A program made the translations under genes and the position numbers. A stretch of DNA of 64,000 nucleotides from Pseudonocardia humida (GTDB taxonomy: Bacteria > Actinomycetota > Actinomycetes > Mycobacteriales > Pseudonocardiaceae): the NCBI RefSeq assembly GCF_023898865.1, contig NZ_JAGSOV010000061.1, positions 61,056-125,055 of the forward strand, given 5' to 3'. The notes below the pieces were generated by a model. The model did not search any database and was not told where the DNA came from. It saw only the letters and a list, made by a program, of their open reading frames with translations. Each line of letters begins with the position of its first letter. Within the stretch, counting starts at the first letter, position 1. Shown here in pieces: positions 58,950 through 64,000 of this stretch.

Positions 58950-59830
58950 GGGGTTCCTCCCTGGCCCGCGCCGGCCAGGTCGAGCTGGGCGCGGGTGGTC
59001 TCGACGGTGCGCCGGAACATCTCCGGCATCGGCAGGGCGCGCAGGTCGTCGGAGAGCACCTCGACGCCCCACGGGCCGCGGTAGCCCAGCCCGGTCAGCG
59101 CCCGGACGTAGCCGGGGATGTCGAACTCGCCCTCGCCGGGCAGCCGGCGGAACCGGGTGGTCTCCACGCTGTGGTCGGGCATGTCGGCGCGCATCCCGTC
59201 GCTGAGCTCGACGTAGCCGAGCAGGTCGGCCGGGATGGCGGCCAGCTCGTCGGGCGCGATCCGCATCTTGCCCAGGTGCCAGGTGTCCAGGGCGATCCCG
59301 CCGTTGGCGGCGCCGGCGCCACCCACGATCCGCACCACCGCCTCGATCGAGCCGGCGTTGACGTCGAAGGGCATCAGCTCGTAGGTCAGCGGCGCGCCGT
59401 GGCGCCCGGCCGCGTCCGCGCACAGCTCGGCGAAGGCCGTGGTGAGCTGGTCGAGCCCGGCCTCGGTGCGCTTGAGGTTGCCCAGCTTGATGTGGTGCGC
59501 CCCGAGCTCGGCCGCGGCGGTGAACAGCAGGTCGCGCTGCTGGTCGGAGGCGGTGCGGCGGGGGTCGCCGGGCGGGACGAACCAGTCGTTGAGGAACTCC
59601 AGCTCCAGCACCTCCAGCCCGTGGTCGACGAAGACCGAGCGCAGCTCGGCCGGGCTGTGGGTCTGCAGCAGGTGCTCCAGGTCGGCGTGCCACAGGCCGA
59701 GCCCGCGCATCCCGACCCTGGCGGCCTCGGCGCAGCGCTCGGGCCAGCCGAACAGGCTCCACTCCCGGCCGGTGCCGATCTCCACCGGCCCGGCCGTGGT
59801 CCAGTACGAGCCGAGCACGTCGACGGTCAT
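58946..59830 (-). CDS. sugar-phosphate isomerase/epimerase-like TIM-barrel protein
   Basis: A 294-residue protein of the AP-endonuclease-2/xylose-isomerase-like TIM-barrel family. Metal-ligand-type blocks are VLELEFLNDWF, HHIKLGNLKR, LTYELMPFDVN, GIALDTWHLGKM and WGVEVLSD. The layout resembles inosose isomerases/dehydratases, where Glu, Asp, His and Glu hold a divalent metal. Its ATG at 59830 overlaps the E2 stop (ATGA), and its own stop overlaps the E1 alpha start (GTGA). Insertion of a TIM-barrel isomerase between E2 and E1 genes is unusual and suggests that the E1 substrate is made by isomerising or dehydrating a polyol- or keto-acid-like precursor (inference). Confidence 0.88.
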   Translation of the reverse strand: MTVDVLGSYWTTAGPVEIGTGREWSLFGWPERCAEAARVGMRGLGLWHADLEHLLQTHSPAELRSVFVDHGLEVLELEFLNDWFVPPGDPRRTASDQQRDLLFTAAAELGAHHIKLGNLKRTEAGLDQLTTAFAELCADAAGRHGAPLTYELMPFDVNAGSIEAVVRIVGGAGAANGGIALDTWHLGKMRIAPDELAAIPADLLGYVELSDGMRADMPDHSVETTRFRRLPGEGEFDIPGYVRALTGLGYRGPWGVEVLSDDLRALPMPEMFRRTVETTRAQLDLAGAGQGGTP

Positions 59831-61101
59831 GGGACCTCCTCCTGCGGGTCGAGCACCAGGGCGAGGGGTAGATCGAGCAGGGCGGTGAGCCGGGCGAGGA
59901 ACCGGGCGGCGGTGGCCCCGTCGAGGACGCGGTGGTCGCAGGTCAGCGTCACCGTCATCACCGAACGCACGACCACGGCGCCCTCGCGCACGACGGCGGT
60001 GTCGCGGGCGGCGCCCACGGCCAGGATCGCGGCCTGCGGCGGGTTGACCACCGCGGTGAACGCGCGGACGCCGAACGCACCCAGGTTCGACACGGTGAAG
60101 GTCGCTCCGCCCAGCTCGGCGGGCGTGCACCGGCCGGCCCGGGCCCGCGCGGCGAGGTCGCGGGTGGCCGCGGCGACCGCGGACAGGCTGCGGGTGCCGG
60201 CGTCGGTGACGGTCGGGACGAGCAGCCCGTCGGGGGTGTCCACCGCCATCCCGACGTGCACCCGCTCGTGGGCGACCACCTCCCCGTCGCGCCACTCGGC
60301 GTTCACCGCGGGGTGCTCGCGCAGCGCCCGCCCGGCCGCGGTGACGACCAGGTCGGTCACCGTGGGCACGGCGGCCCCGGGGACCTCGGCGATCCGCGCC
60401 CGCAGCTCGGCGCAGCCGGTCATGTCGACGTCGGCCGTGAGCACGAAGGTGGGGACACCGCCCGCAGCGGCCAGCCGCTCGGCGGCGACGCGCTGGACCC
60501 GGGTGCGCTCGACGACCCCGCCGTCCGCGGAAGGTCCGCCTGCGGAGCGCGCCGCGGCCTCGACGTCGGCGCGGACCACGCGGCCGGTGGGGCCGGTGCC
60601 GACCACCCCGGCCGGGTCGACGCCCAGCTCCCGGGCCCGGCGGCGGGCCAGCGGGGAGACCGCCGCCCGTGCGGGCGGTCGCTCGGGCACCGCGACCATG
60701 CCGTCCGGGCCGGGTATCCGGCGCCCGCCTGCGGGCACCGTCGCGGGGGGAGCGGCCGGCTCGGCGGGGGCGGTGGTGGTGGCACCCGCCGCCGAGCGGG
60801 TCGGATCGTCCACGGCGGCCGACGGCGCGGTGCCGGGCGGCAGCAGCCGGGCGATGGGCGTGCCCACCGCGAGCGTGGCGCCGGCCTCGGCCAGTACCTC
60901 CAGCACCCCGTCCGCGTCGGCCTCGAACGACACGGTGGCCTTGTCGGTCTCGATCTCGGCGAGCTCCGTGCCGCGGCGCACCTCGGCGCCGGGCTCGTGC
61001 AGCCAGGACACGATGGTCCCCTCGGCCATCGACTCCGACAGCCGCGGCATCCGCACCTCGACGCCGCCGCTCCCCCGGACCGCGTCCGCCGGACCGCTCA
61101 C
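59827..61101 (-). CDS. dihydrolipoamide acyltransferase E2
   Basis: A 424-residue E2 from GTG 61101 (GGGCGGAG upstream). A single lipoyl domain has the lipoylated Lys at about 54 (ETDKATVSFEA). After an Ala/Pro-rich linker, the E1/E3-binding domain is SPLARRRARELGVDPAGVVG (~150-170). The catalytic domain ends in CDHRVLDGATAARFL, with His 390 and Asp 394 as the HxxxD active site. The inner domain is slightly short, typical of acetoin-type E2. It heads the operon feeding two different E1 pairs. No E3 gene lies in the window, so lipoamide re-oxidation must use an enzyme encoded elsewhere. Confidence 0.92.
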   Translation of the reverse strand: MSGPADAVRGSGGVEVRMPRLSESMAEGTIVSWLHEPGAEVRRGTELAEIETDKATVSFEADADGVLEVLAEAGATLAVGTPIARLLPPGTAPSAAVDDPTRSAAGATTTAPAEPAAPPATVPAGGRRIPGPDGMVAVPERPPARAAVSPLARRRARELGVDPAGVVGTGPTGRVVRADVEAAARSAGGPSADGGVVERTRVQRVAAERLAAAGGVPTFVLTADVDMTGCAELRARIAEVPGAAVPTVTDLVVTAAGRALREHPAVNAEWRDGEVVAHERVHVGMAVDTPDGLLVPTVTDAGTRSLSAVAAATRDLAARARAGRCTPAELGGATFTVSNLGAFGVRAFTAVVNPPQAAILAVGAARDTAVVREGAVVVRSVMTVTLTCDHRVLDGATAARFLARLTALLDLPLALVLDPQEEVP

Positions 61102-61235
61102 CGCTCCGCCCGGGGCGGGGTGTGGGACAGCAGGCGCAGCGATCCGCGCAGCGGCATCGCGCTCACCGGTCCTCACTGGTCGTCGGGCCCGGCCCTCGAC
61201 GCCGGGTCCCCCGAGCCTCGGCCGCGGCGGCCGGG

Positions 61236-62303
61236 TCACGCCAGCGGCTGTGCGCTCACTTCCTTGTCGATCCGTGCACCGTCGATCCGTGCACCGTCGA
61301 TCCGTGCACCGCCGGCCGCCCGCATCCCGTCGGTGCGCCGGCTCCGGCGGGCCTCGCGCGGCGAGTGCCCGTACTCGCGCTTGAACACGTGCGAGAAGTG
61401 CGTGGGGTCGGTGAACCCCCAGCGGAACGCGATCTCGGTGACCGTGCCGCCGGTGGGCGCCAGCAGGTCCTCCATGCAGCGGGCCAACCGGGACCGGCGC
61501 ACCAGCGCCGCGACCGACTCGTCGGTGTCGGCGAACGCCGCGTGCAGCGTGCGCAACGACACCGCCAGCGCCCTGGCCACGGCCGCCGGGCCCAGCCGCG
61601 GGTCGGCGAGGTTGGCCCGGATGTAGCGGCGGGCGCGGGCCCGCAGCGCCTCGCGGCGGGCTGCCCTGGCGTCCACCGCGTCCGGCTCGACGACCGCCCG
61701 CACCAGCTCCAGCAGCACGTCCGCTGCGGCGCCCGCGCTGCGCTCGTCCAGCCGGGGCAGCTCCTCGGACAGCGCGTCCACGTAGCGGACCAGCAGCCCG
61801 GTCCCGGGCCGCTCGGCCAGCGCCGGCACCGTCTCGACGTCGGCCAGCCGCGGGCTCACGGCGTGCACCAGGTCCCGCGGGAAGATCACCGTCCGCTTGC
61901 GGAAGGGGCCCGGAACGTCCACGTCGACCGGCCGCGTCCCGTCCCACAGCCCGACCGCACCGGTGGTCAGCGTGTGCCCCGCGGCCCGCCCGCGCAGCAC
62001 CTGCTCGGCGCCGTGGCGCACGATCTGCAGGCCGATGCTGCCCTCGCCCGCGTCGCCCATCACCGCCTTGCCCCGCCGGCCGCTGAAGGCGCCGCAGTCG
62101 CACTCGACCAGGCTCAGCGCCCCGAACCGGCGCCGCGACACCGTCGCGGTGAACGCGTCCGGTTCGGGCAGCCGGACATCGAACCCGACGTGGGTGCTGG
62201 CCAGCACCCCTTCCCACGCCGCCGTGCGGCGGCGGGGGTCACCGGGGCGCCCCCCCCCCCCGTACACCGGCGCCGCCCGCGGCTCGTCGTGCACGATCGT
62301 CAT
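61236..62303 (-). CDS. AraC-family transcriptional regulator
   Basis: Up to 355 residues from ATG 62303. The N-terminal two thirds follow the AraC-binding-2 (FeaR/NahR-like cupin) layout: ALSLVECDCGAFSG, GLQIVRHGAEQVLRG, TGAVGLWDGTRPV. The C-terminal AraC domain has PAAVARALAVSLRTLHAAFA, a linker, then VTEIAFRWGFTDPTHFSHVF and KREYGHSPREAR. Family homology begins only around residue 34 (WEGVLASTHVGFDV), after a G12 run encoding residues 15-18, so a downstream start is possible. The C-terminus carries a GARID triplet repeat. It lies 134 bases upstream of the E2 operon on the same strand and is its likely regulator. Confidence 0.9.
   Translation of the reverse strand: MTIVHDEPRAAPVYGGGGRPGDPRRRTAAWEGVLASTHVGFDVRLPEPDAFTATVSRRRFGALSLVECDCGAFSGRRGKAVMGDAGEGSIGLQIVRHGAEQVLRGRAAGHTLTTGAVGLWDGTRPVDVDVPGPFRKRTVIFPRDLVHAVSPRLADVETVPALAERPGTGLLVRYVDALSEELPRLDERSAGAAADVLLELVRAVVEPDAVDARAARREALRARARRYIRANLADPRLGPAAVARALAVSLRTLHAAFADTDESVAALVRRSRLARCMEDLLAPTGGTVTEIAFRWGFTDPTHFSHVFKREYGHSPREARRSRRTDGMRAAGGARIDGARIDGARIDKEVSAQPLA
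61268..61312 (-). repeat. three 15 bp tandem repeats at the AraC C-terminus
   Basis: CGATCCGTGCACCGT occurs three times head to tail (61268-61282, 61283-61297, and 61298-61312 with one change), encoding GARID three times after the end of the conserved AraC domain. It keeps the frame. Confidence 0.9.
62250..62261 (-). repeat. run of 12 identical bases (G12 on the coding strand) in the AraC gene
   Basis: Twelve consecutive C on the plus strand encode Gly 15-18 of the AraC regulator when read from ATG 62303. Any single-base slip would shift the frame unless translation starts downstream. It is the longest homopolymer I noticed in the window. Confidence 0.9.
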
Positions 62304-62443
62304 CGATCCCGCCCTTCTCCGGCTCCGGGCCCGGGTCGGGCGACCGGTGCCGGCAATCCTGACGATCCGCGCAATCCCGCGCACCCGGCTGCCGCCGTCC
62401 GTAGGGTCGGCGCCGGGGTGTCGGGCGGGGTGCGGAGGTGGGC

Positions 62444-63463
62444 ATGCGGGCCGGGGTGTTCCGAGGGGCGGGCCGGATCGACGTCGAGGAGGTGCCCGAC
62501 CCGAGCGCCGGACCGGGCGACGTGCTGCTCGAGGTGGCCGCGTGCGGGGTGTGCGGGTCGGACCTGCACGCCTGGACGTCCGGCCCGGACGACCCGACCG
62601 GTCACGTCATGGGCCACGAGTTCGCCGGCACCGTGCTCGACGTCGGCGCCGAGGTCACCGGCATCCGTCCCGGCGACCGGCTGACCGGGCTGCCCATCCA
62701 GCCCTGCGGCGCCTGCCGGCGGTGCCGCGCCGGGTTGGGCCACCTCTGCGCGGTGTGGACGACCCGCAGCATCGCGTTCGGCCTGCCCGGCGCGTTCGCC
62801 GAACGGCTGCGCATCCCCGACGCCCGCCTCGGGCACAACGTGCACCGGCTGCCCGACGACCTGCCGACCGAGCACGGGGCGCTGGTGGAGCCGCTCGCCG
62901 TGGCCGTGCACGCGGTGCGGCGGGCGCCGGTGCGCGCCGGGGCACCCGCGCTGGTGCTCGGGCTGGGGCCGATCGGGCTGCACGCCGGGCAGGCCCTGCG
63001 CGCCGCGGGGGCCGACCCGGTGTTCGGGCTGGACCGCTCGCCGGCGCGGCTCGCGGTCGCCGAGCGGCTCGGGCTGGTCCCGGTGGCCGACGCCGCCGAC
63101 CTCCCGGCAGGCGTCGACGTGGTGGTCGAGGCCAGCGGGGCGCCCGCGCTGGTCGAGCGCGCCGTGGCCGCGACCGCCCCGGGCGGCACCGTCGTGCTGG
63201 TCGCCCTCTACCACCGCACGGTCCCCTTCGACGCGATGCTGGCGGTGCAGCGGGAGGTCACCGTGCGCGGCAGCGCCAACGTCACCCCGCAGGACTTCCG
63301 CGACGCGCTCGACCTGCTGGCCACCGGTCGCGCCCAGGTCGCGCCGCTGATCAGCCACCGGCTGCCGCTGACCGGGATCGCCGAGGCGTTCCGCACCCAG
63401 AACGACCCGGACACCTCGGTGAAGGTGCTGGTCACCGGCGCCGACGCGCACCCGACCCCCTAG
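62444..63463 (+). CDS. zinc-dependent medium-chain alcohol dehydrogenase
   Basis: A 339-residue MDR enzyme. Catalytic zinc ligands appear to be Cys 37 (CGVCGSD), His 58 and Glu 59 (GHE); structural zinc ligands are Cys 88, 91, 94 and 102. The Rossmann motif is VLGLGPIGLHAG, with Asp ending strand 2 (GLDRS), suggesting NAD. The family includes threonine, sorbitol and butanediol dehydrogenases. ATG 62444 follows GGAGG at good spacing; an upstream GTG at 62438 overlaps that site. It is divergent from the AraC gene (140 bases). Oxidation of a secondary alcohol or diol feeding the acyloin/2-oxoacid enzymes would fit (inference). Confidence 0.9.
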   Translation: MRAGVFRGAGRIDVEEVPDPSAGPGDVLLEVAACGVCGSDLHAWTSGPDDPTGHVMGHEFAGTVLDVGAEVTGIRPGDRLTGLPIQPCGACRRCRAGLGHLCAVWTTRSIAFGLPGAFAERLRIPDARLGHNVHRLPDDLPTEHGALVEPLAVAVHAVRRAPVRAGAPALVLGLGPIGLHAGQALRAAGADPVFGLDRSPARLAVAERLGLVPVADAADLPAGVDVVVEASGAPALVERAVAATAPGGTVVLVALYHRTVPFDAMLAVQREVTVRGSANVTPQDFRDALDLLATGRAQVAPLISHRLPLTGIAEAFRTQNDPDTSVKVLVTGADAHPTP

Positions 63464-63467
63464 CCGC

Positions 63468-63481
63468 GGCCGACGTCGGCC
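63468..63481. other. 14 bp perfect palindrome after the alcohol dehydrogenase
   Basis: GGCCGACGTCGGCC begins five bases past the TAG stop. With no loop and no T-run it is a poor terminator; it may be a protein-binding site or chance in such GC-rich DNA. Confidence 0.4.
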
Positions 63482-63573
63482 AGCGCGTGGCGGCGGTCGT
63501 GTCGCTGGTCATGGAGCCTCCGACTCTGGGTGCCCGACCGGAGCCGCCAGCCTAACCCCGTCGCCGCGAATCG

Positions 63574-63589
63574 TTAACAATTTTGCTAA
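63574..63589. promoter_or_regulatory. AT-rich operator-like palindrome upstream of the Rieske oxygenase
   Basis: TTAACAATTTTGCTAA is a 16 bp imperfect palindrome (12 of 16 positions paired; TTARCAANNTTGYTAA). It sits in the most AT-rich patch of this end of the window, about 95 bases before the Rieske ATG. It looks like a regulator site at a promoter; no clear -35/-10 pair could be fixed. Confidence 0.5.
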
Positions 63590-63684
63590 TGAACCTGTGA
63601 ACGATCTGTTGTCGATCGTCGCACCCGGAGCTACCGTCCGGTGGGAGTAACGCTCGACCCACTGGCCGCCCGAGGAGGACGACG

Positions 63685-64000
63685 ATGCTCTCCGAGAACG
63701 ACAACGCACTGCTCACCCGCGTCGGGCCGGGCACTCCGATGGGCGAGCTGCTGCGCCGCTACTGGACCCCGGCCCTGCTGGTCAGCGAGGTCCCCACCCC
63801 CGAGTGCGACCCCGTGCGGGTCCGGCTGTTCGGCGAGGACCTGGTCGCCTTCCGCGATGGCACCGGTCGGGTCGGGCTGATCCAGGAGAACTGCCCGCAC
63901 CGCGGCGCGTCGCTGTACTTCGGGCGCAACGAGGCCGGCCCCGACGGCACGTGCGGGCTGCGCTGCCCGTACCACGGTTGGCAGTTCGACGCGGACGGCG
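63685..64000 (+). CDS. Rieske non-haem iron aromatic oxygenase, alpha subunit (3' end outside window)
   Basis: The first 105 residues are present. After the leader LLTRVGPGTPMGELLRRYWT comes the Rieske domain: strands VRLFGEDLVAFRDGTGRVGL, then CPHRGASLYFG (CxH) and LRCPYHGWQFD (CxxH), which ligate the 2Fe-2S cluster. The RYW(T/L)P start is typical of the phthalate-4,5-dioxygenase/aromatic demethylase branch. Such enzymes hydroxylate or O-demethylate aromatic acids using a separate reductase. GAGGAGG precedes the ATG. Position next to the hydroxylase/importer island supports aromatic-acid catabolism. Confidence 0.9.
   Translation, partial: MLSENDNALLTRVGPGTPMGELLRRYWTPALLVSEVPTPECDPVRVRLFGEDLVAFRDGTGRVGLIQENCPHRGASLYFGRNEAGPDGTCGLRCPYHGWQFDADG

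Noticed and set aside
54960..61101. Housekeeping pyruvate dehydrogenase or branched-chain 2-oxoacid dehydrogenase
   Set aside because: Two alpha/beta E1 pairs, no E3 and an inserted isomerase in an accessory island argue against a housekeeping complex.
1..64000. tRNA, rRNA, CRISPR array, prophage or integrative element ends
   Set aside because: None of the expected sequence patterns were found; only decayed transposase fragments are present.

Overview
The window is 64 kb of very GC-rich DNA with dense, strongly third-position-GC-biased genes, frequent GTG starts, ATGA/GTGA stop-start overlaps, MalT-like LuxR, SARP/BTAD and MocR regulators, F420-type deazaflavin reductases and actinobacterial IS remnants. 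This points to a soil actinomycete, most likely in or near the Pseudonocardiaceae (inference from gene style; no marker gene is present). I see no rRNA, tRNA, CRISPR array or intact mobile element. The content is accessory: catabolism, transport, efflux and signalling.

Layout. 1-3.4 kb: end of an MFS transporter, an alpha/beta hydrolase and three small redox or membrane genes. 3.5-4.2 kb: two decayed, oppositely oriented IS5-type transposases. 4.3-9.7 kb: a DHFR-like/membrane gene pair, then a coupled four-gene operon (degenerate kinase, true histidine kinase, NarL-type regulator, small ABM-like protein), then a methyltransferase. 9.8-18.4 kb: a PaaX regulator divergent from a branched-chain-amino-acid-type ABC transporter (with a fused double ATPase), an acyl-CoA ligase and an SDR; the two transcripts appear to share one palindromic promoter/operator. 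18.5-24.7 kb: a Baeyer-Villiger monooxygenase, a serine esterase and a MalT-like regulator, with the same palindrome upstream of both the monooxygenase and the regulator. 25-29.8 kb: a tandem Usp protein, a block of pseudogenes (PPOX, DHFR, Mu-type transposase), a two-component system and a CPBP protease. 30-41.5 kb: a large AAA regulator and a SARP regulator, with two mirrored FMN-reductase plus MFS-efflux modules and an imine-reductase-like enzyme. 41.6-46.9 kb: a Tm-1-like/PEP-hydrolase-like/SRPBCC operon, a MocR regulator with RTGGACC repeats and a fourth DHFR-like gene. 47-64 kb: a catabolic island with an FAD hydroxylase divergent from an IclR regulator, a NitT/TauT-type ABC importer ending in a benzoylformate-decarboxylase-like enzyme, and a facing six-gene operon with two complete alpha/beta E1 pairs, one E2 and a sugar-isomerase-like protein. 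An AraC regulator, a zinc alcohol dehydrogenase and the start of a Rieske oxygenase follow.

How the genes may work together (inference). The 10-18 kb locus reads as import of a carboxylic acid, CoA activation and beta-oxidation-type reduction, sensed by PaaX through an acyl-CoA. The 19-24 kb locus converts a ketone to an ester or lactone and hydrolyses it. The 47-64 kb locus imports and hydroxylates an aromatic or other organic acid, and handles 2-oxoacid or acyloin intermediates with several ThDP enzymes that feed a single E2. No E3 is present in the window.
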